Shown piece after piece: positions 42,782 through 51,889 of a stretch of DNA of 64,000 bases. Source of the DNA: Shouchella clausii (GTDB lineage Bacteria; Bacillota; Bacilli; Bacillales; Bacillaceae_D); the NCBI RefSeq assembly GCF_001598215.1, contig NZ_BCXJ01000003.1, forward strand, positions 186,001 to 250,000, read 5' to 3'. A program made the position numbers and the translations under genes. Numbering within the stretch: the stretch's first letter is position 1; every line of letters starts with the position of its first letter. Below the pieces are notes generated by a model that saw only the letters and a list, made by a program, of their open reading frames with translations, did no database searches and had not been told where the DNA came from.

Positions 42782-44419
42782 ATGTTAATGAGAGAAGAGA
42801 CAATCGGGAGTTTATTAGAGAGAATGGCTGAGGAGCACCCTTCCACCGAAGCGCTAGTTTACCCCGACCATCATTTACGACTTTCCTACAAAGATTTTAA
42901 TCACTCGTGCAGACAGTTGGCAAAAGGGCTTATGCGCTTGGGCATAAAGCGTGGCGAACATATGGCCGTTTGGGCGACAAATTGTCCAGAATGGGTGACA
43001 ACTCAATTTGCTACAGGGAAAATGGGGGCTGTCCTTGTTACCGTCAATACGAACTACCAGCAATCTGAGCTTGCTTATTTGTTAAAACAGTCTGATACGA
43101 CCACACTGCTCGTAATGGAAGGATACAAGGGGACTTCCTATTTAGAAATGCTTTACCGGTTAATTCCTGAACTACAAGCTGCTGAACCTGGGAAACTGGA
43201 ATCAGCTGAATTTCCCTATCTTAAGCATATTATTTACTTAGGAAAAGAACGCAAGCCTGGCATGTGGCTTTATGACGACATTGTCAAAATGGGCGACCAA
43301 GTAACCGATGCCGCCCTTGACCGCTTAATGAGTGAGCTGGACGTCGATGATGCCATTAATATGCAGTACACTTCTGGAACAACAGGCTTTCCTAAAGGCG
43401 TTATGCTGACACATCGCAATTTAATCCATAACGCAAGCAATATTGCTGCTTGCATGGAACTTTCTCAGCAAGACCGCCTCTGTATTCCTGTACCATTTTT
43501 CCACTGTTTTGGCTGCGTCCTTGGGACACTAGCCTGCGTTAGCGTGGCAGCAACAATGGTGCCTGTAGAAGAGTTCCATCCAGAGAAAGTCTTGCAAACT
43601 GTCCAAGCTGAAAAGTGTACAGCGCTTCACGGCGTACCAACAATGTTTATTGCTGAGCTGAACTTGCCGACATTCGATACGTATGACCTTTCTTCATTGC
43701 GTACTGGCATTATGGCAGGTTCAAACTGCCCTGTTGAAGTAATGAAAGATGTGATTGAGAAAATGGGCATCACTGAGATTACCATTGCCTATGGCCAAAC
43801 GGAATCCTCTCCTGTCATTACGCAAACACGCGTCAATGATTCGCTAGAACGGCGAACAGACACGGTTGGGCGAGCTTTGCCAAATGTTGAGGTGAAAATT
43901 GTCGACCCTGATACACAGGAAGAAGTGGCTGCAGGGGTTCAAGGGGAACTGCTAACTAGGGGCTATCATGTCATGAAAGGCTATTACAAACAGCCTGAAG
44001 AAACAGCCAAAGTGTTAACTGGAGACGGCTGGCTTCATACAGGCGACCTTGCGATTATGGACGAAGACGGCTATTGCAAAATTACGGGCCGCTTAAAAGA
44101 CATGATTATACGTGGCGGGGAAAACATTTATCCACGGGAAATAGAGGAATTTTTATATACACATCCAGCAATTTTAGATGTTCAAGTTGTAGGCCTACCT
44201 GATCCTAAATATGGTGAAATCGTGTCTGCTTGGATTCGTCTCAAGGCAAACCACTCCCTTACAGCAGCTGAAGTCCAAGCCTATTGTAAGGGACAGATTG
44301 CCCATTTTAAAATTCCACAAGTCGTTGAATTTGTCGACCATTTTCCAATGACCGCTTCAGGGAAAGTACAGAAATTTAAGCTGCGTGAACAAAAAGAAAA
44401 ACAAGGAGAAAATGCTTGA
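42782..44419 (+). CDS. long/medium-chain acyl-CoA synthetase (AMP-binding)
   Basis: A 545-residue ANL superfamily ligase activating a fatty or carboxylic acid to its CoA ester through an acyl-AMP. Motifs: P-loop [30 protein letters not shown] (A5), the TGD motif [16 protein letters not shown], hinge [20 protein letters not shown] and the C-terminal catalytic Lys in [14 protein letters not shown]. It closely follows the FadD/LcfB-like type of Bacilli. The ATG at 42782 follows AAGGAGG. It is not linked to beta-oxidation genes here. Chain-length preference cannot be read from the sequence. Confidence 0.92.
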   Translation: MLMREETIGSLLERMAEEHPSTEALVYPDHHLRLSYKDFNHSCRQLAKGLMRLGIKRGEHMAVWATNCPEWVTTQFATGKMGAVLVTVNTNYQQSELAYLLKQSDTTTLLVMEGYKGTSYLEMLYRLIPELQAAEPGKLESAEFPYLKHIIYLGKERKPGMWLYDDIVKMGDQVTDAALDRLMSELDVDDAINMQYTSGTTGFPKGVMLTHRNLIHNASNIAACMELSQQDRLCIPVPFFHCFGCVLGTLACVSVAATMVPVEEFHPEKVLQTVQAEKCTALHGVPTMFIAELNLPTFDTYDLSSLRTGIMAGSNCPVEVMKDVIEKMGITEITIAYGQTESSPVITQTRVNDSLERRTDTVGRALPNVEVKIVDPDTQEEVAAGVQGELLTRGYHVMKGYYKQPEETAKVLTGDGWLHTGDLAIMDEDGYCKITGRLKDMIIRGGENIYPREIEEFLYTHPAILDVQVVGLPDPKYGEIVSAWIRLKANHSLTAAEVQAYCKGQIAHFKIPQVVEFVDHFPMTASGKVQKFKLREQKEKQGENA

Positions 44420-44466
44420 GTATCCTGTGATTTTTCACCTAGGCTTACAGACCTATATCATAGTGA

Positions 44467-44492
44467 AGGCTTCCGTCGAATGGCGGAAGCTT
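44467..44492 (+). terminator. hairpin after acyl-CoA synthetase
   Basis: GGCTTCCG (44468-44475) pairs with CGGAAGCT (44484-44491) with an 8-base loop, followed by TTC. The T-run is short, so this is a moderate candidate. Confidence 0.45.
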
Positions 44493-44584
44493 TCAAACTG
44501 TAGACAAACGCTCATATACGTCATCATTTGTCTCGGTCATATACTCATCCCCGTTTATTTCGCCTGCCTCATTCATCCTCCTGA

Positions 44585-44866
44585 TTAGGTTGATTGTTTA
44601 TCTTCGAGGGAGACGCCATTTGTACGGTAATGCATTTTGACGTTAGTTAGAAGTTCTTCAGCTCCTGCTTGGATCGCTTGTTGATGGACATCGCGCAACA
44701 ACGCCATTAAGGAATCGAACTCCCCTTCCACTACCGTTTCAAGCGGGCCAACCCGGTGCCGCAAACCAGACTGTTCAATGACGTCAATCACTTTATTAGC
44801 AATGCCTCCTGTGTGGTCTTCTTTGCCATTTGGTATAAGTTGAATGCCCGCTAGCATCGTGGCCAT
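44585..44866 (-). CDS. thiamine-binding protein, MTH1187/YqgV family
   Basis: A 93-residue protein of the MTH1187 (thiamine-binding, PF01910) family: MATMLAGIQLIPNGKEDHTG, GPLETVVEGEFDSLMALLRD, and GAEELLTNVKMHYR. Homologues form dimers or tetramers with a ferredoxin-like fold that bind thiamine or its pyrimidine part. GAGGAGG precedes the ATG. No thiamine pathway or TPP riboswitch is next to it here. Role in the cell is not established. Confidence 0.85.
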   Translation of the reverse strand: MATMLAGIQLIPNGKEDHTGGIANKVIDVIEQSGLRHRVGPLETVVEGEFDSLMALLRDVHQQAIQAGAEELLTNVKMHYRTNGVSLEDKQST

Positions 44867-45170
44867 GTAGAAAAACCTCCTCGATTTTTATGTCGTACTA
44901 CACCATTTCCTGTTCCGGCCCGATTTAAACATCTGCCATGATTTAGGTTCATGTTTGTAGCATGCCCAACTTGTGATCGAACATTCGTCTTGTAATCTAG
45001 GGCAATTTCGACTTGCGTCAGTGAGGTTTTTCACGACTTTTATAAGCAATCTCGCTAGGATTGATCGCTCTCCTAAAGCTTCACCTAGTTGTAAGCAGGA
45101 GCTGGCACCTAAATGAATGAACCTGGGCCATTTAACAACAATACGAGCCGTTCTATCGATAGCAAACCGA
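44867..45170. other. 304-base gap upstream of the thiamine-binding gene with an open minus-strand frame
   Basis: One minus-strand frame is free of stops through this region (roughly 44888-45211) and reads IHLGASSCLQLGEALGERSI, then LARLLIKVVKNLTDASRNCP and AHGW-free text that I cannot match to a family. It has no ribosome binding site and overlaps the chromate transporter stop region, so I do not call a gene. It may be the remnant of a mobile element. No riboswitch fold was recognised. Confidence 0.3.
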
Positions 45171-46346
45171 TTAGAAAAACAGCAAGCCACATGCGGCACC
45201 GACAACAACAACGGCCCATGGCGGCCATTTCCAATAAGCGAGCATGGAAAACAACACGGCGGCTAAGGCAAAGTCAGTGGCATGCTGGATCGTGCTTGTC
45301 CAAATCGGTGTATAAAACGCTGAAATTAATATGCCGACAACCCCAGCATTAGCCCCCATTAACGCCGCCTTCATTTTTGCGTTTTCCCGTAATGCGCTCC
45401 AAAAAGGCAATGTGCCATATATGAGCAAAAACGCAGGCAAGAAAATGGCCCCTGTCGCCAACAATCCCCCTGTCCATCCGTTCATAACTGCCCCTAAATA
45501 AGCGGCAAATGTAAACAACGGCCCTGGCACGGCTTGTGCTGCCCCATAGCCTGCCAAAAACGCCTCCTCTCCAATCAAGCCTGTTGGAACAAACTCCCTC
45601 TCCAATAGTGGCAAGACGACATGACCGCCGCCAAACACTAAAGAACCTGCCCGGTAAAAAGAATCGAACATGGCTAGCCACTGAGAGGGCATTGCCGTCG
45701 CCAACACTGGCAAACCAACAAGCAAAATGAAAAACAAGGAAAGGGACACGACTCCGATTGTTTTCGATAATGGAAAGGCGACAGAACGCTCTTGATTCGG
45801 GTTGACCTCATTTGCAAACATAAAATAGCCAAGCAAACCTGCAAGCAAAATGACGGCCACTTGCACAAATGCAGAGGGTACAAGCAAAACGGCAAGCAAG
45901 GCAAACAAACAAATCATTTTGCGGCGCAAGTCAGGAGTCAAGTTTTTCGCCATGCCGAGAATCGCATGTGCCACCACTGCTACGGCAACGATTTTCAGCC
46001 CGTGGATAAGTCCCATTTCGCCAACGCCAAACTTGCCGACGAACAACGCAAATCCAATTAAGGCAAGGACTGAAGGAAGAGTAAAACCAATAAATGAAAC
46101 AATTCCTCCTAATGTACCTGCGCGGATAACGCCAATCCCTATACCTACTTGGCTGCTCGCCGGTCCAGGAAGAAACTGGCATAATGCAACGAGATCCGCA
46201 TACCTTTCTTCATCAAGCCATTTTCGTCTTCGTACATATTCTTCGTGAAAATAGCCTAAGTGGGCAATGGGACCGCCAAAAGAAGTGAGGCCCAGCTTTG
46301 TGGAAACGAGTAATACTTCAAGTAATGATCGTCGTCTATTTTTCAT
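45171..46346 (-). CDS. chrA: chromate ion transporter (two-domain CHR family)
   Basis: A 391-residue protein with two homologous CHR domains. The first opens LLVSTKLGLTSFGGPIAHLG, then FHEEYVRRRKWLDEERYADL and ALCQFLPGPASSQVGIGIGV; the second has GSLVFGGGHVVLPLLEREFV and GYGAAQAVPGPLFTFAAYLG. The family expels chromate or takes up sulfate-like oxyanions. AAAGGGGG precedes the ATG. It is a single gene without a ChrB or other chromate regulator nearby, so its true substrate is open. Confidence 0.92.
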   Translation of the reverse strand: MKNRRRSLLEVLLVSTKLGLTSFGGPIAHLGYFHEEYVRRRKWLDEERYADLVALCQFLPGPASSQVGIGIGVIRAGTLGGIVSFIGFTLPSVLALIGFALFVGKFGVGEMGLIHGLKIVAVAVVAHAILGMAKNLTPDLRRKMICLFALLAVLLVPSAFVQVAVILLAGLLGYFMFANEVNPNQERSVAFPLSKTIGVVSLSLFFILLVGLPVLATAMPSQWLAMFDSFYRAGSLVFGGGHVVLPLLEREFVPTGLIGEEAFLAGYGAAQAVPGPLFTFAAYLGAVMNGWTGGLLATGAIFLPAFLLIYGTLPFWSALRENAKMKAALMGANAGVVGILISAFYTPIWTSTIQHATDFALAAVLFSMLAYWKWPPWAVVVVGAACGLLFF

Positions 46347-46497
46347 TGCCAGCCCCCTTTAGCAGAACTTATTTAATGAATATGCCAGTATGAGTATAGC
46401 AAAAAAGCGTCCTCAATGCCTTTACATTTAGCCATTACCGAACACTTTTAACAATTCCTCAATAATGGTTTCTTTAAGGCGGAAAGACATTAAAAAA

Positions 46498-46535
46498 TCC
46501 CCCTAAAGGCTGTGGTTCTACTACCTTTTAGGGAG
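46498..46535 (-). terminator. terminator after the tautomerase gene
   Basis: On the minus strand TCTCCCTAAAAGG pairs with CCTTTAGGGGGA (one bulge) and is followed by TTTTTT. It ends the MFS/tautomerase transcript. Confidence 0.75.
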
Positions 46536-46564
46536 ATTGCTAATATAGAATTCCGTACTCTCTT

Positions 46565-46774
46565 TTATTTTCCTGCTTTTCTTCGATCCGAAATTTGCTC
46601 AGCTCCTAGGCCATAGTTATCCATGTCAATTTCATCAATCACGACTACCGTTGATGCCGGATTTTTGTTTAATGTTTCAGCTAACAAATTGGTTACACCT
46701 TTAATTAAAGTATGCTTTTCTTCTTTTGTCAGACCTCCATTTTCTTTAGTGACTTTGATGTTTACGTACGGCAT
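46565..46774 (-). CDS. 4-oxalocrotonate tautomerase family protein
   Basis: A 69-residue tautomerase. The start Met is followed by Pro (MPYVNIKVTKENGG), and Pro1 is the catalytic base of this family; TLIKGVTNLLAETLNKNPAS and VVVIDEIDMDNYGLGAEQIS match DmpI/4-OT proteins. It acts on enol/keto forms of unsaturated acids, but no aromatic pathway is nearby. It overlaps the end of the MFS gene by 29 bases and lies on the same strand, so it is co-transcribed and translationally coupled to the transporter. Confidence 0.92.
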   Translation of the reverse strand: MPYVNIKVTKENGGLTKEEKHTLIKGVTNLLAETLNKNPASTVVVIDEIDMDNYGLGAEQISDRRKAGK

Positions 46775-47957
46775 TTAACGTATCCCCTTTCTGATCTTTT
46801 ATGAAATTTATGGTGATCAAAGCAGCTACAAGGACAACTGCTGAAATCATAAATGGAATGGTGAAATCATTTACAGAAATGAGTGTACCGGCCACAACAG
46901 GCCCCAATAATTGACCGATCGCGTAAGCTGCCGTTAATCCACTTACTAAATTTGGCCCTGCTGCCTCTAATGATTTCGCCAGAGTGAGCGTAAGTGTCGT
47001 GATTCCCATAAACGTAGCACCAAATCCTAACGCCGAAAGCAATGTCAGCAGCAGGTGATCTGTAAACACTGGTAGTAAAATACTAATGATTTGCGTCATA
47101 TACGCCCATTTTAGCGCGCGAATCGAAGACACCCTTGTGCCGAGCCAAGACCAGAAAAGACAAGACGGAATGACGCCAACACCTACGATCGCCCACACAT
47201 AAGAAGATTCAAATGTAAAAGATGGATTTTTGACCAACATAGCTGTTATAAACGTTCCGAAGATAATATAGCCAAAACCTTCACCTGTATAAGAAATATA
47301 TAAAGCATACTTTGCTTTTTTTTGTTTTCGGACGACTTCCGGATGTCTATTTTTGGGTGTTTGATCACTTAAAGAAGCTGATACATTGCTGTTCCCTTGC
47401 TTCCACATCCCCAAAAAGACCGCAACCATAAAGGCGACGCTTAAAAGTCCTAAACTTAACCATGCCCCTTCCCAGCCATAATTGGATTGAATCGTTGGGA
47501 TCGCTATCCCTGAAACGCATATCCCAAACCCTACCCCTCCATATAGGAAGCCGGAATAATACATTTTGCCGGTTTGATTTAAACGGGATAAAATCAAGTT
47601 AGAGACGATCACAAAAACCATGCCACTTGTAATGCCTGATAGCAACCGCCATATGGACCAGAGAATATAATTTTCCATCAAGCCCATTAATAGAGTCGTT
47701 CCAATATTGACGCCTAGCCCAATGTATAGCCACTTGTTACTTCGCGGTACATATCTAGCCCCTAATGCCCCTATAAAATAGCCTATGTAATTAAAGGTTG
47801 CTAACAGCCCTGCAGAAAAGGGGGTCAGCAATTGGTCCAATTCCATATAGGGAAAGATTGGTGTGTACGAAAACCTTCCAACCCCCATGACCACCGCTAA
47901 ACTTAAAAAACCTGAAAGCAATAATCGGTTATGGTGATTTGCAATCGTATTCTCCAT
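46746..47957 (-). CDS. MFS transporter, YbfB/YjiJ family
   Basis: A 403-residue protein with 12 predicted helices. The N-terminal VVMGVGRFSYTPIFPYMEL with DQLLTPFSAGLLATFNYIGY is the recognisable YbfB/YjiJ opening, and PSCLFWSWLGTRVSSIRALK and GPVVAGTLISVNDFTIPFM follow. Substrates of the family are unknown. Coupling with a tautomerase suggests that it brings in a compound handled by an enol-keto shift. GAGGGG precedes the ATG. Confidence 0.85.
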   Translation of the reverse strand: MENTIANHHNRLLLSGFLSLAVVMGVGRFSYTPIFPYMELDQLLTPFSAGLLATFNYIGYFIGALGARYVPRSNKWLYIGLGVNIGTTLLMGLMENYILWSIWRLLSGITSGMVFVIVSNLILSRLNQTGKMYYSGFLYGGVGFGICVSGIAIPTIQSNYGWEGAWLSLGLLSVAFMVAVFLGMWKQGNSNVSASLSDQTPKNRHPEVVRKQKKAKYALYISYTGEGFGYIIFGTFITAMLVKNPSFTFESSYVWAIVGVGVIPSCLFWSWLGTRVSSIRALKWAYMTQIISILLPVFTDHLLLTLLSALGFGATFMGITTLTLTLAKSLEAAGPNLVSGLTAAYAIGQLLGPVVAGTLISVNDFTIPFMISAVVLVAALITINFIKDQKGDTLNAVRKHQSH

Positions 47958-48129
47958 TTGTTGGCCCCTCGTTATGTCAGTCGTATCATCACACGGTCCG
48001 TACTAAATTTGCAAAGGTAGTCGTATGTCCATTCCCACTTTGCAAAAAGTATCGCTTTTTTAAGTTTAACATTTTACTAGAAAGGGTTGTTGTCGAACTT
48101 CAACAAACTTCCCCTGCGGCACAGCAAAA

Positions 48130-48163
48130 AAAAGCTTCTCCCTGTCTCCAGGCAGAAGCTTTT
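48130..48163 (-). terminator. terminator of the DUF917/DUF1177/OPT operon
   Basis: AAAAGCTTCTCCCTG (48130-48144) and CAGGCAGAAGCTTTT (48149-48163) form a 15-base stem with one mismatch; on the minus strand a run of T follows. It lies a few bases after the stop at 48167. Confidence 0.9.
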
Positions 48164-48166
48164 CCT

Positions 48167-49117
48167 TTATTGCACGATTTTTCCCTTTTCCAACACATGT
48201 TCGTCTCCAAGCCAAACACTTGGTGAAAGGGTAACACAGTCCAAATGGACACCGGCTTCAATTGTGCCACCGAATGTCTTGCTTGAACCAAAGGCAATGT
48301 GAATCGTACCGTATGCTTTTTCATCTTCGAGGATATTGCCAGTTACGCGGGCAGCTTCATTTGTGCCAATGCCAAATTCGGCAATGTAACGGCCATCGCC
48401 GTCACCTAGTAATTCTAACAATTTAGCTCCTTCTGTCCCACTAGCGCTCGCGAGCCGTCCATCTTTCACTGTAAGCAACGTTGGCTCTGACAGTTTGCCG
48501 ATGCCAGCGATCGAGCCGTCCACCCAAAATTGGCCGTGTGAGCCTTCGATTTGCGGGGCAATATAGCTTTCTCCAGAAGGCAAGTTGCCTGACGCCCCTT
48601 GCCCTGGAAATACGCCTGTGCTGCTAATGCCGTTACGTCCGTTAAGATTTAGGAACAGTTCATATTCGCCATTTGGACCTGTCTTAATCACAGCTGAATC
48701 AATTTGGTTAAGGCGTTTCGTAAATGATTCTGTCAAAGCAACTACTTTCGTGTAGTCTGCTTTCATTGCCCCTTCGGTGAACATGTCCATTGTGATCCCT
48801 GGCATTGTCAGCACTTTGGTTCCTTGGCTACTTGCCGCTTTCCGGGCGCTTGTATGTGTTAAGGAGTGTTGGCAAATACAAAAACAAATGTCCGCTGCTT
48901 TCATCATGTCGGCGACTGTGGACGGCGGCTCTTCCCCTGAACGACTCCGTGTTTGCATTAACACAAAGTCAGTAGCGTAGCCGAGTTCACATAAAGAGTC
49001 AAACACGCGCCGGCCAATTTCTTCTTTCTTTAAATCAGCAAGAACTACGACATGCTCATTTCCTGACGCTTTTACATTTTGTTCCATCATATTGTTGACA
49101 ATCTGTTTAAATTCCAT
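48167..49117 (-). CDS. M29 aminopeptidase/NicX-like metallohydrolase
   Basis: A 316-residue protein of the thermophilic aminopeptidase (M29)/NicX superfamily. The metal site appears as EFGIGTNEAARVTG, DEKAYGTIHIAFGSS and IEAGVHLDCVTLSPSV, giving the conserved Glu, His and His-x-Asp set. Members are annotated as leucyl aminopeptidases, but NicX-type relatives are ring-opening dioxygenases, so the reaction is open. The ATG at 49117 follows AAAGGGGG. It is the last gene of a six-gene operon and starts 72 bases after the aroM-like gene. Confidence 0.82.
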   Translation of the reverse strand: MEFKQIVNNMMEQNVKASGNEHVVVLADLKKEEIGRRVFDSLCELGYATDFVLMQTRSRSGEEPPSTVADMMKAADICFCICQHSLTHTSARKAASSQGTKVLTMPGITMDMFTEGAMKADYTKVVALTESFTKRLNQIDSAVIKTGPNGEYELFLNLNGRNGISSTGVFPGQGASGNLPSGESYIAPQIEGSHGQFWVDGSIAGIGKLSEPTLLTVKDGRLASASGTEGAKLLELLGDGDGRYIAEFGIGTNEAARVTGNILEDEKAYGTIHIAFGSSKTFGGTIEAGVHLDCVTLSPSVWLGDEHVLEKGKIVQ

Positions 49118-49188
49118 TTCAATCCCCCTTTCCTCTCCATCCAGTATAAAGCGAGTGGGCGAAATTCGATAGCTTTTCAATCAGGCGC

Positions 49189-49842
49189 TTATGCTAGCTC
49201 TGCCGCTGCTCGGGCGACTGCACTGCGAGCAAGAATCACAGGTAGCCCCGTCGCCACTTGAGCCCGCTGTTTATGAGCATTTGTATAACCCATGCAGTCG
49301 AGGACGAGCAATGTAGCCCCTTGTTCTTTTAGAGCTGCAGCCGCTCCTTCAATATCAGACGGCGCATATGGCGTCGCCGCTTCTGAGACAAGAGGGAGAT
49401 CGCCCCACTTTCCGGCTAGCTGGTGTATTTGTTCTTCCAAAGGCACGATCGCGCCAAGTGTACCGTCACCAATAACCCCTTGGACAAAATGGCAGAGGAT
49501 TTTGTCAGGAAACAACAGCGGCTTTTCATGTTGAATCGTTGGGAAGTGGCCAGTGCACACAATGATCGAGCTCGAGACGTGCTTCTCGACTTTTTGCAAT
49601 TCCGCTTGCAAGTAAGGAAGCAATTTTTGTTTAGAAAGTTTGGCGCTGTCCCCGTTCCTGAGGCGCGAGACATACGTCTGCTCATCAGGATGGGGAGCGA
49701 GCGCTTTTATTTGCTCAGTCGATAAAGAGTCAAGAGCGCCTGCTTCTACAAACTCGACGCCAGCGCCAAGAAAGGGCTGCATTTCAGGAGTCATGTCCAC
49801 TCGTGGTGATTGCCCAATTGTGACAAGCCCTATTTTTTTCAT
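49189..49842 (-). CDS. AroM family protein
   Basis: A 217-residue AroM-family protein: MKKIGLVTIGQSPRVDMTPE at the N-terminus, VCTGHFPTIQHEKPLLFPDK and TLLVLDCMGYTNAHKQRAQV. The fold is related to Asp/Glu racemases, with Cys residues in ICTGHF-like and DCMGY motifs in the same places as their catalytic pair. AroM of E. coli has no known function. Here it follows DUF1177 with 1 base between stop and start, so it belongs to this operon. Confidence 0.9.
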   Translation of the reverse strand: MKKIGLVTIGQSPRVDMTPEMQPFLGAGVEFVEAGALDSLSTEQIKALAPHPDEQTYVSRLRNGDSAKLSKQKLLPYLQAELQKVEKHVSSSIIVCTGHFPTIQHEKPLLFPDKILCHFVQGVIGDGTLGAIVPLEEQIHQLAGKWGDLPLVSEAATPYAPSDIEGAAAALKEQGATLLVLDCMGYTNAHKQRAQVATGLPVILARSAVARAAAELA

Positions 49843-49843
49843 G

Positions 49844-50782
49844 TTACTTGCCCTGTCCCATCGTTTGCAGAACGTTCATCGGACCATACAACTGTTGCAA
49901 ATGGGAAAATTCATTTTCATCGTAGAAACGCGTTGTGCCCGCCGTATATTCCTTCGCTGTCTCGATCGCAAACCGTACCGCTTGGGCAATGTCCACCTCA
50001 TGACTAGCGCCTGTGCCACAACCAGGCACAGCAGACGTGGCTGTAATGGCGAGGCCAACAACTGGCGCGTTTGTCGCAACAGCCGGTTGGAGGATGGAAT
50101 TGATATGGTAAACATCATTTCCATAAGGTGTAATGTCCTGTGTCGTAATCGCAAATGTAGACGGAAGGTCCCCTGTCGTCATTTCCATAATGCGCAAGAG
50201 GTCATCGCTAAACTTCAAAATATATCCTTCTTTGACTGTAGGAGAGATGGCGATCCCTTTATGTTTAATGATTTTATTGCCTTTCGTCGTGTCAATGGAA
50301 AGGATTGCTTCCATTTCCGGCAGCACTTCATGCTTGTTCATTGTTAAAATGTCAACAGGGGAACCCATGAAATCGACTGGCTCGTGTGGAACTGTTGGCG
50401 CATTTGGGCAAATGTGTGTCGTGATCAACACATCTCCAGGAAGGCGATCGCCTTTTTCAGCCATCTCCGCTAACTTGAGCGCAGCAGCAACTGCCGCAAC
50501 AGCCCCGTCTGCATCGGAAACAAGCCCAATCCGGCTTGGCCGAGCGCCAATCCCGCCAAGGCGACCGACAATCCCGAATGTCGGCGCATTTCCACCAGAT
50601 TGTTTCCCATTCGTGCCTTCGATCTGGATTTTCACAAAATCGGTCGATCCTTGTTCACCAGTCACCGTTGTTGTTTCTGCTTTGGCATAAGTATATCCGC
50701 TAAACAACGCTGCTACTTTCTCGCCATTAATAGCAGGATCGTCTAACATTTCCACTATTTGCATCGTATACGTCAATGACAT
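49844..50782 (-). CDS. DUF1177 domain protein
   Basis: A 312-residue protein of the DUF1177 family: MQIVEMLDDPAINGEKVAAL, FGIVGRLGGIGARPSRIGLV, GDVLITTHICPNAPTVPHEP and TAVPGCGTGASHEVDIAQA-like text near residue 250. The His/Asp/Glu-rich blocks (TTHICP, SDADGA, IEAILSIDTTKGN) suggest a metal enzyme similar to M20/M42-like amidohydrolases, but this is inference. No function is published as far as I know. It follows the DUF917 gene by 39 bases and uses GGGAGAG. Confidence 0.92.
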   Translation of the reverse strand: MSLTYTMQIVEMLDDPAINGEKVAALFSGYTYAKAETTTVTGEQGSTDFVKIQIEGTNGKQSGGNAPTFGIVGRLGGIGARPSRIGLVSDADGAVAAVAAALKLAEMAEKGDRLPGDVLITTHICPNAPTVPHEPVDFMGSPVDILTMNKHEVLPEMEAILSIDTTKGNKIIKHKGIAISPTVKEGYILKFSDDLLRIMEMTTGDLPSTFAITTQDITPYGNDVYHINSILQPAVATNAPVVGLAITATSAVPGCGTGASHEVDIAQAVRFAIETAKEYTAGTTRFYDENEFSHLQQLYGPMNVLQTMGQGK

Positions 50783-50821
50783 CTTCGATCTCTCCCTTAT
50801 GTTTGTGTTTGTGATATGCCT

Positions 50822-51871
50822 TCACACGATTGTCTTTTGAATAACTGGTTCAATCGTGCGCAGCAACCGTTCATTCTCCATCGTTGAGCTAAGAAGTAGC
50901 TCCGATTGTGGCACGCAAATAACCGCCAGTTTTTGGCCGTTTTTCACTTCAGCGCTTACGATAGGCTGCCCCGTATCAGCATCAAATGTCATAATTAAAT
51001 CAGGGAACGTTCCTTTCCGTTCGCCGTTTTCTTCTAATGTCATAAATTCATTCCAAAATGTCAGTTCAATTCCGTCCACATCCAAACGGCCGACATCAAA
51101 CCCGCCTTCTGTTTTCAACTCAAAACTGCGCACATGACCGACTTTGACAACGCGGCCATGTAGAGCTGCTGTGACGGCCTCAATTTTGCTGCTGCCCTCT
51201 TTTTCTGCTAAAAAGGCTTTGCCGATTTCCATCGCTTTTGAAATTCCGCCGACTGCCCCATGGGCTTTCACATAAGCAACACTTACTGGATTGCGGGCAA
51301 CGCCAACCATTCCACCAGCCTCAACCGACATACGACGAATGACGTTTCCGACATAGTCAAGCGTCCCGGAGACAAATCCGCTAATCGCACGGCTGCCAAA
51401 TCCGCCAGCAGCCGCTTGGTAGGATACATAATCTTGTTGCTCAGACAAGTTCAGCGCCCCCATCGCCCCTGTAGGGTGTGCCCTGCCGTTGCAAGGAGCG
51501 TCAATGACTGGCAGGCCAGTCATTGCTGCTTGAAGCCAGCCATTGATCGTCGTTGCAGCGCCATTTTCATTAGTCATAATCGCTTTAATGGTGCCTGGAT
51601 AATTTTTTTGCAACAATTCAACGGTCGCGAGCAATTGGTTGTCGTCAACGTACTGGTCTTTGGCGGCTGGTGCGCCGACGAGGGAGACGCATACGACCTC
51701 ATCATTGTCGTTTAATTCATCGACGCTAATGAGCTCTACTTTGCCTTTCGCCAGAGCAGCCCGCCCTTTTTCAAGCCCCTGGGCGATCCAGCCGCCGCCA
51801 CCGCCGCCAAGGATCGCTCCACCGTATACAGCTTGCTCAACCATCTCTGCTGTCAATACTGTTCGTGCCAT
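50822..51871 (-). CDS. DUF917 family protein
   Basis: A 349-residue DUF917 protein: GGAILGGGGGGWIAQGLEKG, VVCVSLVGAPAAKDQYV, MTNENGAATTINGWLQAAMT, PVIDAPCNGRAHPTGAMGAL and TFDADTGQPIVSAEVKNGQK are the family landmarks. DUF917 proteins are linked to hydantoinase/OPLAH-type genes in other bacteria, and the glycine-rich N-terminus suggests nucleotide or metal binding; no reaction has been shown that I know of. It starts 18 bases after the OPT transporter and is followed by DUF1177. Confidence 0.92.
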   Translation of the reverse strand: MARTVLTAEMVEQAVYGGAILGGGGGGWIAQGLEKGRAALAKGKVELISVDELNDNDEVVCVSLVGAPAAKDQYVDDNQLLATVELLQKNYPGTIKAIMTNENGAATTINGWLQAAMTGLPVIDAPCNGRAHPTGAMGALNLSEQQDYVSYQAAAGGFGSRAISGFVSGTLDYVGNVIRRMSVEAGGMVGVARNPVSVAYVKAHGAVGGISKAMEIGKAFLAEKEGSSKIEAVTAALHGRVVKVGHVRSFELKTEGGFDVGRLDVDGIELTFWNEFMTLEENGERKGTFPDLIMTFDADTGQPIVSAEVKNGQKLAVICVPQSELLLSSTMENERLLRTIEPVIQKTIV

Positions 51872-51889
51872 TCTCTCTCTCCTTCCAAA

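Noticed and set aside
44867-45170. TPP riboswitch upstream of the thiamine-binding gene
   Set aside because: The characteristic CUGAGA and ACCUGAUCUGGAUAAUGCC-like core is absent from the minus strand of the gap.
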